Source: Planotetraspora kaengkrachanensis (lineage in GTDB: Bacteria > Actinomycetota > Actinomycetes > Streptosporangiales > Streptosporangiaceae). From it: a DNA stretch of 64,000 nt. This document shows positions 1 through 13,790 of the stretch, one piece after another. The DNA lies in the NCBI RefSeq assembly GCF_016862895.1, contig NZ_BONV01000004.1, forward strand, positions 124,001 to 188,000, in the 5' to 3' direction. Each line of letters begins with the position of its first letter. Position 1 is the first letter of the stretch. A program made the position numbers and the translations under genes. The notes below the pieces were generated by a model. The model made no database searches and was not told the DNA's origin. It saw only the letters and a list, made by a program, of their open reading frames with translations.

Positions 1-386
1 CGCTCGAAGCGCAGCGGCTGATGGGCGATCTCGCGAGGCCAGGGCGTCACCGCCGGGCGCGAGATGTCCGGCACCACCAGGGAGTTCCATATCGATGGCG
101 GCACCGCCTGCATGTAGGCGGAGTTGTGCCACGGCCGGACGTGCGTGTGCCGGGGAGCCTGAAGTTCCCGCATGTTGTCGTCGGAGGAGGTACCGGGACC
201 ACAGGGGACGGCCGCGGCGGGCTCGACGTTCAACTCGACCATGCGCAACTGGTTCTGGAGCCGCGCGAGGTCCTTGCGCGCCTGATCGAGAGCCTCGAAC
301 TGAGCCGTCACATAGCCGGCGATGCCGGGGACGACTGCGGACAGGACGGCTGCGGACGCGAGAGTCACCATCACCCGCTTGGACAT
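1..386 (-). CDS. Membrane-anchored protein of unknown function, C-terminus cut by window edge
   Basis: The minus-strand frame opens with ATG at 386 and stays open to base 1, so about 128 residues are seen and the end is missing. The N-terminus (MSKRVMVTLASAAVLSAVVP) is a basic start followed by a hydrophobic stretch, which suggests a signal anchor or signal peptide. A short charged stretch with heptad character follows (about residues 29-52, EALDQARKDLARLQNQLRMV) and could be a coiled coil. The rest is Pro/Trp-rich. Codon third positions are strongly G/C, as expected for a real gene here, and a G-rich Shine-Dalgarno-like stretch lies upstream of the ATG. I do not recognise the family. Confidence 0.6.
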   Translation of the reverse strand, partial: MSKRVMVTLASAAVLSAVVPGIAGYVTAQFEALDQARKDLARLQNQLRMVELNVEPAAAVPCGPGTSSDDNMRELQAPRHTHVRPWHNSAYMQAVPPSIWNSLVVPDISRPAVTPWPREIAHQPLRFE

Positions 387-547
387 GACCTGCCGCCCCC
401 CGCCAGCTCCGATTACGACAGCGCGGGCAATATGCCCGGTCAGCTGTACTGAGACACGATTCGTAGGCGAACGTGTACTAATCGTTGCTTCGTGAATGCC
501 TGCCGTTGTCCCTGCAAAGGCACTCCGAGGTCGGTAGCCTCGGGTCT

Positions 548-1084
548 GTGGCACATGTGACTCATGAGCAGCTGGATCGACTGCTCGAACAGGCGCTCCT
601 GCTCGATGACCACGGTGCTCTCGCATCCCAACTCGACGCGCTGGCCCAGGGCTACGAGTCCGGCGAGGTGTCGAGGGCGGCGATTCTCGTGCTGGCCGCG
701 GAGGAGTGGCGTCAGGCGGGCCAGCCCGTGAACGCTCTCGAGCGGTTCAGGAGCGCGGTCGACGACGGGGGTGATGTGCTGATCGATCCCCGTTCCGGCA
801 TCGCCGACACGCTCTTCGAGCTAGAACGTTCCGAGGAGGCCCGGGACGTCATCGCGGACATCAAGGCCGGCCCCTGGAACCCGGCCACGGCACTCACCGT
901 GGCCGAGACGCTGGTGGCGTACGGAGATCTGCAGGAGGCCCACGAGTGGGCCACCGAGGGGGTCCGCGCCTGCGCGTCGGGCACCACGATGCGGGAGGTG
1001 CTGCTGCGCACCCGTTACCGCATCCGGGTCGACCTCGGACTGCCCGAAGACGATCTCGACGCCCTGCTCGACGTCACCCGCTGA
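548..1084 (+). CDS. Tetratricopeptide-like repeat protein
   Basis: The product is about 178 residues, soluble and almost wholly helical. Paired helices with TPR-like spacing include the stretch around ALERFRSAVDDG and the one around EAHEWATEGVRACA. No catalytic motif is visible, so a protein-protein interaction role is inferred. Starts at 485 (ATG), 548 (GTG) and 557 (GTG) are all possible; 548 is chosen because the residues before it look non-homologous, but no strong ribosome binding site settles it. It is transcribed towards the convergent secreted-protein gene, with a hairpin terminator between them. Confidence 0.6.
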   Translation: MAHVTHEQLDRLLEQALLLDDHGALASQLDALAQGYESGEVSRAAILVLAAEEWRQAGQPVNALERFRSAVDDGGDVLIDPRSGIADTLFELERSEEARDVIADIKAGPWNPATALTVAETLVAYGDLQEAHEWATEGVRACASGTTMREVLLRTRYRIRVDLGLPEDDLDALLDVTR

Positions 1085-1167
1085 ACCCCGGCCGGCCGCC
1101 GCTGGACCCCGCGTCCGGGGCGGCCGCGAAAGACCGTGACGCCCGCGGGATGGCTGTTTGCATGAAA

Positions 1168-1194
1168 AAGGGGCCGCGCGGCTTACGGCCCCTT
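1168..1194. terminator. Bidirectional hairpin terminator
   Basis: AAGGGGCCG (1168-1176) pairs perfectly with CGGCCCCTT (1186-1194) around a 9-nt loop. An A-run precedes the stem and a T-containing tail follows it. It lies between the convergent TPR-like gene (ends 1084) and the secreted-protein gene (ends 1247), so it can serve both strands. Confidence 0.75.
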
Positions 1195-1246
1195 CTGTCC
1201 CGGCCGCTGCGAAGGCGCACGGCCGGGATGTCCTCTGTGCCTGCGG

Positions 1247-2326
1247 TCAGGGCAGGATCGTGCTGTCGGTCGCGTTGTTGGCGAGCTTGGTCACCGAGCG
1301 TGCGTCCGCGGCCTTGGCGAGCGCGGGAGCGGTGAGGTCGTTGGGGACGGCGCCGTTCCCATGCGTCGGCGCCTTCGGGTGCACGACGCCGGTCCGGCTG
1401 TCGGCTCCCTCGATGGAGCGGGCCTTCGCGCCCCCGTCGTGGCGGCGGCCCTGATCCGCGTGCTTGCCCTTGGCTCCGGCGTTCTTCTGGGTCTCGGCGT
1501 CACGCGCGGCCTTGCCGGGACCGGCCGGCTTCGTCTCGCCCGGCTGGGTGACGGCCGGCGGCACCTTGTGCTGGGGGCGGCCGTTCGGATGCGCGGGAAG
1601 GAACTCGGCGCCCGAACGGGATGACGACTTGTCGTCCTTGCCTTGTCTCTCCGCGTGGCGGCCCTTGGGGTTGTGCTCGGTCCTGGTCATCGCGGACTCC
1701 GGCGTGCACGACTGGTGCGTCACGCTCGGCCGCGCCGGGGCGATGGCCATGAGCGGTACCGCGGGCGTCTTCGTCGCCGGCTGTGCGGCCGCGGCCGCGG
1801 CGGAGGCCCCCATGGCGGCCTGCTTGGCCACGGACTGCGCCGCGTCCACCGCCGGAGCGGGGTTCGGCATCTCGGCGGGGACGCCCTTCGCCACGGACTG
1901 CGCCGCCGACCCGGCCGCGGACTCCGCGGCCGACTGGGCTCCCGCGGGAGCCCTCCTGCCGTCCGGGACGGCGGGCAGCAGGGTCGACGCGTCGGGCGCG
2001 GCCGGAAGCGTCCTCGGACGGCCCGGGGCGGACTTGCCCGCGGCGCCCTGAGCCGTGCCGCCCTTGACCGGGGTGGACGGCCGCCCGGGCAGCGACGTGA
2101 GGCCCTGCCCGGCGGCGGCTCCGGCGGTGTCGGCGATGCTGAGCACTCCGTTCGGCGGCGTGAGGGTGCTCAGGTCCGCCGGCGAGCTCTGCTTCTGCGG
2201 CTTGCACGGAGCGGACACGGTCGCGCCGTCCGCCATCGCGTGACCGGTCGCGAGCCAGCTCACCCCCGCGGTGACCGCCGCCAGAACGACGCACCGCCCC
2301 CGCATACTTCGTGATGTCCTGGACAT
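1247..2326 (-). CDS. Secreted Ala/Pro-rich low-complexity protein
   Basis: The product is 359 residues. The N-terminus has a basic start, a hydrophobic core (about residues 12-27) and a likely signal peptidase site after AMA (about residue 32). The mature part is dominated by Ala, Pro, Ser, Lys and Gly, with repeated AAQS/AAES-type motifs in the middle and a Lys/His/Gly-rich second half; it ends TDSTILP. A ribosome binding site (GGGGGAC) precedes the ATG at 2326. No enzymatic domain is visible, so a cell-wall or extracellular structural role is only a guess. It lies behind clpB on the same strand but with 97 bases of its own upstream DNA. Confidence 0.6.
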   Translation of the reverse strand: MSRTSRSMRGRCVVLAAVTAGVSWLATGHAMADGATVSAPCKPQKQSSPADLSTLTPPNGVLSIADTAGAAAGQGLTSLPGRPSTPVKGGTAQGAAGKSAPGRPRTLPAAPDASTLLPAVPDGRRAPAGAQSAAESAAGSAAQSVAKGVPAEMPNPAPAVDAAQSVAKQAAMGASAAAAAAQPATKTPAVPLMAIAPARPSVTHQSCTPESAMTRTEHNPKGRHAERQGKDDKSSSRSGAEFLPAHPNGRPQHKVPPAVTQPGETKPAGPGKAARDAETQKNAGAKGKHADQGRRHDGGAKARSIEGADSRTGVVHPKAPTHGNGAVPNDLTAPALAKAADARSVTKLANNATDSTILP

Positions 2327-2423
2327 CCACGTCCCCCTGGTTGCTTACGGTATTCCGACGAACGCCGAACGTAGCAGCGAGGGAAAACGCGGGGGTCGGC
2401 TTGCCTCAATGGTGGGGAAGACC

Positions 2424-5009
<2,586 letters not shown>

Positions 5010-5037
5010 ATGTGTTCGATGCCCTCGCTTCGGAAGA

Positions 5038-5385
5038 TCAGGCAGGAGGCAGTTCGTAGCGGATCAGCGCCCGCATCATGGCCAGCTCTCCCCTGAGCCG
5101 GGCCACCTCGTCGCGCAGGCGCATGGTCTCGGTTTCGAGTTCGAGGATGCGCTTGATGCCGGCCAGGTTGATGCCGTCTTCCTGGGAGAGCCGCTGGACC
5201 TCGCGCAGCAGCACGATGTCCCGGGTTGAGTAGAGCCGGCCGCGCCCCGCCGACCGGCCCGGGCTCACGAGCCCGAGCCGGTCGTACTGGCGCAGGGTCT
5301 GCGGATGCAGTCCCGACAGCTGGGCGGCCACCGAGATCACATAGACCGGGGTGTCGTCGGACAGGTTGAAGAAGTTGGCATCCAT
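5038..5385 (-). CDS. hspR: Heat-shock transcriptional repressor HspR (MerR family)
   Basis: HspR represses the dnaK operon by binding HAIR inverted repeats, using DnaK as co-repressor (known from Streptomyces and Mycobacterium). The 115-residue protein has a MerR winged helix-turn-helix starting at [20 protein letters not shown], the YDRLGLVSP wing and the GRLYS turn. A C-terminal helix (about 75-110) is rich in Glu/Arg/Leu and fits dimerisation. It starts 4 bases after the dnaJ stop and sits between dnaJ and clpB, the classical position. HAIR sites upstream of dnaK imply autoregulation. Confidence 0.96.
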   Translation of the reverse strand: MDANFFNLSDDTPVYVISVAAQLSGLHPQTLRQYDRLGLVSPGRSAGRGRLYSTRDIVLLREVQRLSQEDGINLAGIKRILELETETMRLRDEVARLRGELAMMRALIRYELPPA

Positions 5386-5389
5386 CGGC

Positions 5390-6580
5390 TCACTCGCTTC
5401 TGGCCTGCTTGATCAGCTCGTCACGGAGGTCGGCGCCCTCCGTCGCGTTCCTGAACTCCTCGAGCGCCGCACGGGCCTTGTCGTCGAGGTCCTGCGGAAC
5501 CGCCACCTGGACGGTGACGAGCAGGTCGCCCTTGGTGCCGTCCTTGCGGGCGGCGCCGCGGCCGCGGACGCGGAACGTGCGCCCGTTGGGCGTGCCCTCC
5601 GGAATTCGAAGCGTCACCGGCATCCCGCGAAGGGTCGGAACCTTGATCTCGGCTCCGAGCGCGGCCTCCGGGAAGGTGACGGGAACGTTGATCGTGAGGT
5701 TCTCTCCGCTGCGCCCGAAGACCGCGTGCGGCTTCACGTGGACCTGCACGTAGAGGTCGCCCGCGGGGCCGCCGTTCTCACCAGGCGCGCCCTTTCCCTT
5801 GAGCCGGATCCGCTGGGCGTCTCCGACGCCGGCGGGGATCCTGGCCTGGATGGTCCGGGTGCTCTTGCCGCGCCCGCTTCCCTCGCAGACCGGGCAGGGG
5901 TCGTCGACCAGGAGGCCCCGGCCGCGGCACTCGCGGCAGGGCTCGGAGAAGGCGAAGTTGCCGAGGTTGCGGCTGGCCGCCCCGGTGCCCTCACACGTGG
6001 GGCACACCCTGGGCGTGGTGCCCGCCTTCGCGCCCGTGCCGCCGCACGCCGTGCAGGCCGACGAACTGGTCAGTCTGAGGGACACCGTGGTGCCGTCGAC
6101 CGCCTCGCTGAAGGAGAGGGTGACCTCCGACTCGATGTCCTGGCCGCGACGGGGCCGCTGCGTGGTCGTGCGCGTCGCGCCGCCGCCGCGGTTGAACAGG
6201 CCGCCGAACAGGTCGCCCAGGCGCTCGCCAGTACCGGACTGCGGACCGTGACCGGTGCCGCTGCCCGAGAACAGGTCGCCGAAGTCGAAGTTGAAGCCGC
6301 CGCCCCGCTGGCCGCCCGCGCCGGCGTAGCCCCCGAGGCCCGAGCCGAACAGCGTCCTGGCCTCGTCGTACTCCTTGCGGCGCTTGGCGTCGGACAGGAC
6401 GTCGTAGGCCTCGGAGACCTCCTTGAACTTCTCCTCGGTCTGGGTGTCGCCCTGGTTGGCGTCGGGGTGGTACTTGCGGGCGAGCTTCCGATAGGCCTTC
6501 TTGATGTCCTCGCCACTCGCGCTCTTGGGCACACCAAGGACGGCGTAGTAGTCCTTCTCCAAGTAGTCCTTGGTGCTCAT
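5390..6580 (-). CDS. dnaJ: Chaperone protein DnaJ
   Basis: DnaJ is the Hsp40 co-chaperone that delivers substrates to DnaK and stimulates its ATPase. The 396-residue protein has a J domain with HPD at 38-40, a Gly/Phe-rich linker (about 80-125), and four CxxCxGxG zinc-finger motifs ([32 protein letters not shown]). The C-terminal substrate-binding domains follow. A ribosome binding site (GAAGGAAG) precedes the ATG. A 79-base gap containing a strong hairpin separates it from grpE, whereas hspR follows after 4 bases. Confidence 0.97.
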   Translation of the reverse strand: MSTKDYLEKDYYAVLGVPKSASGEDIKKAYRKLARKYHPDANQGDTQTEEKFKEVSEAYDVLSDAKRRKEYDEARTLFGSGLGGYAGAGGQRGGGFNFDFGDLFSGSGTGHGPQSGTGERLGDLFGGLFNRGGGATRTTTQRPRRGQDIESEVTLSFSEAVDGTTVSLRLTSSSACTACGGTGAKAGTTPRVCPTCEGTGAASRNLGNFAFSEPCRECRGRGLLVDDPCPVCEGSGRGKSTRTIQARIPAGVGDAQRIRLKGKGAPGENGGPAGDLYVQVHVKPHAVFGRSGENLTINVPVTFPEAALGAEIKVPTLRGMPVTLRIPEGTPNGRTFRVRGRGAARKDGTKGDLLVTVQVAVPQDLDDKARAALEEFRNATEGADLRDELIKQARSE

Positions 6581-6617
6581 CTATCGCTTCCTTCACACGA
6601 AAAGGGAGTCGTTGGCC

Positions 6618-6649
6618 GCCTCTCCCGATCTTGCCTGATCGGGAGAGGC
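6618..6649. other. Perfect 13-bp intercistronic hairpin between grpE and dnaJ
   Basis: GCCTCTCCCGATC (6618-6630) pairs perfectly with GATCGGGAGAGGC (6637-6649) around a 6-base loop. It lies in the 79-base gap between the grpE stop and the dnaJ start, in operon direction. No T-run follows directly, so partial termination, RNA processing or 3'-end protection of dnaK-grpE mRNA are all possible. Confidence 0.75.
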
Positions 6650-6659
6650 TTCCGGTTGT

Positions 6660-9254
<2,595 letters not shown>

Positions 9255-9258
9255 ACGT

Positions 9259-9279
9259 CTTGAGTCTATGAGGCTCAAC
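9259..9279. promoter_or_regulatory. HAIR operator 2 (HspR binding site)
   Basis: CTTGAGT (9259-9265) matches the HAIR arm perfectly. After 7 bases comes GCTCAAC (9273-9279), which matches 5 of 7 positions of ACTCAAG. It lies just upstream of the -35 element of dnaK. Several HAIR sites at the dnaK promoter is the known arrangement in Streptomyces. Confidence 0.75.
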
Positions 9280-9399
9280 CCCGCTACACGCGGAATTCTT
9301 CCCGATCACGGCAAGGATTCGCCGACGGGGTCACAGTCTGCCCGGCCTGGCCGTACCAGCGGATATCGGCAGGTCGGCAGGGGTTCGCCGGGAACGGCG

Positions 9400-9861
9400 T
9401 CAGCGGGCGCCGTCGACCACTTCGCGGTCCCCGAGCGGGGTGGGGAGGCGCACCCGCGTCTGCTTCTGGATCGCGATCTCGATGCAGACCGCGTCGGGCT
9501 GACGCCGGTCATGGCCTTCCCAGAGTGTGACCGTGACCGTCTTGGCGGTCTCGGTCACGTCGACCCGGTCGAGCATGTTGCACGGCTCGACCCCCGACCA
9601 CCAGACGACGTCCAGGGCCGTGCCGTCGTCCGTGGGCGTCGCGCTGATCCAGGGGACCTTGCGGGGGTTGATCGTGTCGCCCACCGGTGTGACGGCGGAC
9701 AGAGACGGCGTCGCGCCGCCACTCGCGGGGGCGCTGGAGCTGACCGGGCCGCCGGTGTTCGCCGGAAAGCCGGTCGGCTGGCCCGGAGAGGCTGACGACG
9801 ACGGCGTCTCGCCGCAGGCGACCACCATGAACACGAGTGCCGCGATCCAGAGCTTTCCCAT
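9400..9861 (-). CDS. Predicted lipoprotein of unknown function
   Basis: The product is 153 residues. The first 15 residues are a short hydrophobic signal ending in a lipobox (VVAC, Cys16 lipidated). A Ser/Pro/Gly-rich linker (about 20-60) follows, then a compact domain of about 90 residues rich in beta-branched residues, with a WEGHDRR stretch and two cysteines (in EPCNML and AVCIEI) that could form a disulfide. I do not recognise the domain. It is transcribed away from the neighbouring ABC exporter. Confidence 0.75.
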   Translation of the reverse strand: MGKLWIAALVFMVVACGETPSSSASPGQPTGFPANTGGPVSSSAPASGGATPSLSAVTPVGDTINPRKVPWISATPTDDGTALDVVWWSGVEPCNMLDRVDVTETAKTVTVTLWEGHDRRQPDAVCIEIAIQKQTRVRLPTPLGDREVVDGAR

Positions 9862-9944
9862 ACCTCGTCAACGGTCGAGGGGCCCCCGGGGTTCACCCGG
9901 CTGTTCCAAGGTTCACCCCCCGGCTTTTCGGGTCCGGCCGGCTG

Positions 9945-9973
9945 TTGACGGGCGACCCGCCAGGGCTTAATTT
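9945..9973 (+). promoter_or_regulatory. Promoter of the ABC-2 exporter, likely leaderless
   Basis: TTGACG (9945-9950) and TAATTT (9968-9973) are 17 bases apart. Only 6 bases separate the -10 from the ATG at 9980, so transcription should start at or next to the start codon. No ribosome binding site is visible upstream of the ATG, which supports a leaderless mRNA. Confidence 0.65.
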
Positions 9974-9979
9974 CAACGC

Positions 9980-10708
9980 ATGATGAATTTACCCGGGCCC
10001 GCGATAGCCGTACGGGATCTGCGGGTCTCGCGCGGCGGCGTCGAGGTCCTGCACGGGATCGACTTCGAGGTGCCGCGCGGTCAGGTGACGGGGCTGCTCG
10101 GCCCCAGCGGTTGCGGTAAGACCACGTTGATGCGCGCGATCGTCGGCGTGCAGATCGTGACCGGGGGCGAGGTGACGGTGCTCGGCCGTCCCGCCGGCGA
10201 CCCCTCCCTCAGGCGCTCCGTGGGCTATTCGACGCAGAGCCCGGCGGTCTACCGGGACCTGACGGTGGTGGAGAACCTCCGCTACTTCGCGGCCGTGCTG
10301 AACGCCCCGAGGTCGGACGTGGACCGGGTGATCGAGGAGGTCGGTCTCACCGACGTGGCCGGCCAGCTCGGCGGAACACTCTCGGGCGGTCAGCTCAACC
10401 GGGCCAGCCTCGCGGTTGCGCTGCTCGGCAGCCCCGAACTCGTCGTCCTCGACGAGCCCACGGTCGGGCTCGACCCGGTCCTGCGCCAGGAGCTGTGGCT
10501 GCTGTTCCAGGGCATGGCCGACCGCGGGGTGACGCTCATCGTCTCCAGCCACGTCATGGACGAGGCCGCCAGGTGCCAGCGGCTCATCGTGATGCGCGAG
10601 GGGGAGATCCTCGCCGACGACACCCCCCACGACCTGCGCGAGCACACCCGCACGACGGATCTGGAAGAGGCGTTCCTGCGTCTCATCGAGGAGAGGACGG
10701 CGGCATGA
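9980..10708 (+). CDS. ABC transporter ATP-binding protein (ABC-2/DrrA-type exporter)
   Basis: This is the ATPase subunit that powers the permease encoded next to it; such pairs export drugs, lipids or polysaccharide precursors, and the substrate here is unknown. The 242-residue protein has Walker A GPSGCGKTT (about residue 38), the ABC signature LSGGQ (about residue 134) and Walker B VVLDEPTVGLD (about 155). The H-loop lies in VSSHVMDEA. Its stop overlaps the permease start (ATGA). ATG ATG at 9980 fits a leaderless transcript. Confidence 0.92.
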   Translation: MMNLPGPAIAVRDLRVSRGGVEVLHGIDFEVPRGQVTGLLGPSGCGKTTLMRAIVGVQIVTGGEVTVLGRPAGDPSLRRSVGYSTQSPAVYRDLTVVENLRYFAAVLNAPRSDVDRVIEEVGLTDVAGQLGGTLSGGQLNRASLAVALLGSPELVVLDEPTVGLDPVLRQELWLLFQGMADRGVTLIVSSHVMDEAARCQRLIVMREGEILADDTPHDLREHTRTTDLEEAFLRLIEERTAA

Positions 10709-11439
10709 ACCCGGCGATCACGCTCGCGACGGCGCGGCGGATCCTCACCCAGCTGCGCCATGACCACCGCACTGTGGCGCTGATGGCCTTCGTGCCCACC
10801 CTCGTGATCATCCTGCTCTACTACGTGATCGACGATCAGCGCTCGTTCGGCGCGTGGGCGCCGATCCTGCTGTGCGTCTTCCCCTTCCTCGTGATGTTCC
10901 TCGTCACCTCGATCGCCACCCTGCGGGAACGGACGTCGGGCACGCTGGAGCGGCTGATGGCCACGCCACTGGGCAAGCTCGACCTCCTCCTCGGGTACGG
11001 CATCGCGTTCGGCCTGATGGCCTGCGTCCAGGTGGCCATCGCGCTGGCCGTCTCGCTGACGTGGCTCGGGTTCGACCTGGCCGGACCCTTGTGGTCGCTG
11101 GTCCTGATCGCCCTGCTCAACGCCCTGCTCGGCACGGCGCTCGGACTGCTGTGCAGCGCCTTCGCGCGCAGCGAGTTCCAGGCCGTGCAGTTCATGCCGG
11201 TCGTCATGATCCCCCAGCTCCTGCTCGGCGGGATCCTGGTCCCCCGCGACCAGATGGCGACCGTCCTGGAATGGGTCTCCAACGTGCTGCCGATGTCGTA
11301 CGCCATCGAGGGGATGAAGGTCGTCGTCATGAACGGCGAACTCGGCGGCGAGTTCTGGCGGGACGTCGCGATCGTCGCGGGCTCCGCACTGCTCGCCCTC
11401 GTCCTCGGCGCGGCCACCCTCCGCCGCCGCACCCCCTGA
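10705..11439 (+). CDS. ABC-2 type transporter permease
   Basis: This 244-residue membrane protein is the partner of the preceding ATPase. It begins MNPAITLATARRILTQLRHD, the usual cytoplasmic helix of ABC-2 permeases. About six membrane segments follow, with the LRERTSGTLERLMATP stretch of the coupling region after the second. The start at 10705 overlaps the ATPase stop by 4 bases; the open frame extends further upstream but only inside the ATPase gene. Substrate unknown. Confidence 0.9.
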   Translation: MNPAITLATARRILTQLRHDHRTVALMAFVPTLVIILLYYVIDDQRSFGAWAPILLCVFPFLVMFLVTSIATLRERTSGTLERLMATPLGKLDLLLGYGIAFGLMACVQVAIALAVSLTWLGFDLAGPLWSLVLIALLNALLGTALGLLCSAFARSEFQAVQFMPVVMIPQLLLGGILVPRDQMATVLEWVSNVLPMSYAIEGMKVVVMNGELGGEFWRDVAIVAGSALLALVLGAATLRRRTP

Positions 11440-11463
11440 CGTCCGCGACAGCCGTACGGAGGG

Positions 11464-12258
11464 TCAGCCCGAGGCGAGCTGGCGGCTGCGGTCGCGAGCC
11501 GCCTCGATGGCGTCGAGGAACGCGGCGCGGACCTTGTGGCGCTCGAGTTCGGCGATGGCGGCGATCGTCGTGCCGCCGGGAGAGGTCACGGCCTCACGGA
11601 GGATCACCGGGTGCTCGCCGGAGTCGCGGAGCATGATCGCCGCCCCGACGATCGACTGGGTGACCATGTCGAGGGCGGCGGCGCGGGGCATCCCCAGCAG
11701 GATGCCCGCGTCGACCATGGCCTCCACCAGATAGAAGAAGTAGGCGGGGCCGCTGCCGGACAGCGCGGTGGCGGCGTCCTGCTGCGACTCGGGGATCCGC
11801 AGGACCTTTCCGACGGGTGACAGGAGGTCCTCGGCTTTTTTGAGGTGGGCCTCGGACGCGTGCTCGCCCGCGGAGATGACGCTCATGGCCTCGTCGACCA
11901 GCACAGGCGTGTTCGACATGACCCTGACGACGGGCACGTCGCCGCCGAGCCTGGCCTCGACGAAACCGGTCGTGATGCCCGCCGCGACCGAGATGACCAG
12001 GCTGTCGGGGGACACGTGCGGGGCGATCTCGGTGAGCAGGCCCGCCATGTCCTGCGGCTTGACGGCGAGGATGAGGGTCCGGGCGCTCTTGGCCGCCTCG
12101 GCGTTGTCCGTCACCCGCACGCCGTACCGCTCGCGCAGGGCGTCGGCACGCTCCGGGCGCCTGGCGGTCGCCGTGATCTCGTGTGGCCGGAGCCCGGCCC
12201 TGACCAGCCCGGACAGGAGGGCCTCGCCCATCTTGCCGGTTCCGAGAATCGCGATCAT
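11464..12258 (-). CDS. proC: Pyrroline-5-carboxylate reductase
   Basis: ProC reduces 1-pyrroline-5-carboxylate to L-proline with NAD(P)H, the last step of proline synthesis. The 264-residue protein starts with a Rossmann fold (MIAILGTGKMGEALLSGLV). It has the family motif RVMSNTPVLVDEAMS around residues 115-130 and the C-terminal dimerisation domain with ALSGSGPAYFFYLVEAM, followed by VTSPGGTT, which form the substrate site. It is convergent with the ABC permease gene, 24 bases apart, and follows the MFS gene on its own strand by 45 bases. Confidence 0.96.
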   Translation of the reverse strand: MIAILGTGKMGEALLSGLVRAGLRPHEITATARRPERADALRERYGVRVTDNAEAAKSARTLILAVKPQDMAGLLTEIAPHVSPDSLVISVAAGITTGFVEARLGGDVPVVRVMSNTPVLVDEAMSVISAGEHASEAHLKKAEDLLSPVGKVLRIPESQQDAATALSGSGPAYFFYLVEAMVDAGILLGMPRAAALDMVTQSIVGAAIMLRDSGEHPVILREAVTSPGGTTIAAIAELERHKVRAAFLDAIEAARDRSRQLASG

Positions 12259-12303
12259 GGCATCGTCCTCACCGCTAGAACCAGGTTGGCAGCCTACCGA
12301 CGG

Positions 12304-13563
12304 TCAGGCTCTGCGGAGGTTGCGGATCGCGGGCACGCTCAGCAGTACCGCGATGCCGGCGAGACCCACGCCGAAGCCGAACAGGAGCACGTGATCGGCT
12401 CCCACCCGCTCGGAGACCGGACCGGAGAGCGCCTGCCCGATCGGCATGCTGAGGACCGAGCCGCCCACCTCGTAGGCCGTCACGCGGTTGAGGACGTCCG
12501 GGGCGACCTTGGTCTGGATGCTGGTGGCCCACATGACCGACCAGAAGGCCCACGCGGAGCCTGCCAGGGCGAACCCGGCCGCCATCACGCCGGCGGGCAT
12601 CCGGGTGGCGACGACCAGCGGCTCCAGGAAGAACGCGGTCATCACGACGGCTCCGGTGGCGAGCGGCCGGGCCGGTCTGACGTACATCGCGATCATGCCG
12701 CCGAGGATGGTGCCCGCGCCGACGGCCGACATCATCCAGCCGTAGGCCGACCTGCCCAGGTCCTCGGTGACGAGCGAGGCGCCGAGGGGCACGAGCGGGC
12801 CGAAGACCACCACGCCGTAGACGGCCCAGACGAGGATGACCGCCCACATCCACGTCCGGGAACGGAACTCGTCCCAGCCCTCGCGCAGGTTCCTGAGCAT
12901 CGAGGAGCCCGCGGCGATCGACGCGGCCGGCCGTACGCGCAGAGACAGGATGCAGACGGCGCTCACCGCGAACGTCCCGGCGTTGACCGCGTAGACCACG
13001 CCGGCGCCGCCGAAGACCACGAGCACGCCGGAGAGGGCGGGCCCGAAGAGCTGAGCGATGGCGTCGGCGACCCGCAGAGTGGCGTTCGCCCGCTGCACGT
13101 CGGCGGAGATCTGGGGCACCATGCTGCCGACGCCGGGCTGGAACATCGCGGCGGCCGCGCCGCTCAGCGCCGAGAGCCCGATGAGCAGCAGGAGAGAGGG
13201 CGTTCCGGTCAGGAAGCTGATCGCGATGCCGGACTGGGTGACGATGCGCACCAGGTCGGCGCCGATCATCATGCGCCGGGCGGTGAACCGGTCGGCGAAG
13301 ACGCCACCGAACAGGATGAGGGTGCCGAGGGGCGCCATCCATGCGGCGAGGACGAAGCCGACGCCGGTGGGCCCGTATCCGGCGCCCAGCACGCCCAGGG
13401 AGACGGCGACGGGCAACATCGCGTCCCCGAGGATGGAGACGGCCCGGCCGACGAAGTAGAGCGCGAAGTCCCGCGTCCACAGGGCCGGCCGCTGCTCTTT
13501 CGCCGCGGTCTGTACGGCCTGTGCCAATTCGCCCCCCGATGTCCGTTCGCCGCCGGACATCAT
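12304..13563 (-). CDS. Major facilitator superfamily transporter
   Basis: The 419-residue protein has about 12 predicted membrane segments. A loop-2/3 signature resembling the MFS motif (GVFADRFTARRMMIGADLVR) lies about residues 75-95 and a long central loop separates the halves. It resembles proton-driven MFS exporters of the enterobactin-exporter/DHA3-like group, so drug or metabolite efflux is inferred. Starts at 13563 and 13560 are adjacent ATGs. The upstream DNA is the first 53-bp repeat locus, shared with the divergent adaptor gene. Confidence 0.88.
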   Translation of the reverse strand: MMSGGERTSGGELAQAVQTAAKEQRPALWTRDFALYFVGRAVSILGDAMLPVAVSLGVLGAGYGPTGVGFVLAAWMAPLGTLILFGGVFADRFTARRMMIGADLVRIVTQSGIAISFLTGTPSLLLLIGLSALSGAAAAMFQPGVGSMVPQISADVQRANATLRVADAIAQLFGPALSGVLVVFGGAGVVYAVNAGTFAVSAVCILSLRVRPAASIAAGSSMLRNLREGWDEFRSRTWMWAVILVWAVYGVVVFGPLVPLGASLVTEDLGRSAYGWMMSAVGAGTILGGMIAMYVRPARPLATGAVVMTAFFLEPLVVATRMPAGVMAAGFALAGSAWAFWSVMWATSIQTKVAPDVLNRVTAYEVGGSVLSMPIGQALSGPVSERVGADHVLLFGFGVGLAGIAVLLSVPAIRNLRRA

Positions 13564-13589
13564 GCCAGATTGGAAAGTTTCTTAATCAA

Positions 13590-13759
13590 AGGGGTTTTCC
13601 CTGGATGCGGCCTTTAAGGGCCGGGGGGTGACACCTTGATTCGCATGATCACGCGAGGCGTTCTGGCAGGTGGCGGTGGATGCGGCCGAATTCACGCATG
13701 ATCACGATTGGCGTTTTCCCTGGTGGGCGGCCGAGATCACGAAGGGGTGCATGATCACG
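13590..13759. repeat. 53-bp-period repeat array A (core GCATGATCACG)
   Basis: The 11-mer GCATGATCACG occurs at 13643, 13696 and 13749, exactly 53 bases apart each time. The DNA between cores is diverged but alignable: GGCAGGTGGCGG in the first unit matches GGCAGGTCGGCGG of array B, and TTTTCCCTGG recurs at about 13604 and 13714, suggesting a decayed unit before the first core. A partial core (GATCACG) lies near 13735. It fills the divergent intergenic region between the MFS and adaptor genes. Confidence 0.85.
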
Positions 13760-13790
13760 CGGAGGGGAAGGGGGTTGTTGACCATCCGTT

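Noticed and set aside
11845-13617. Plus-strand 590-residue frame opposite proC and the MFS gene
   Set aside because: Shadow frame rich in Gly, Arg and His, contradicting two clear genes.
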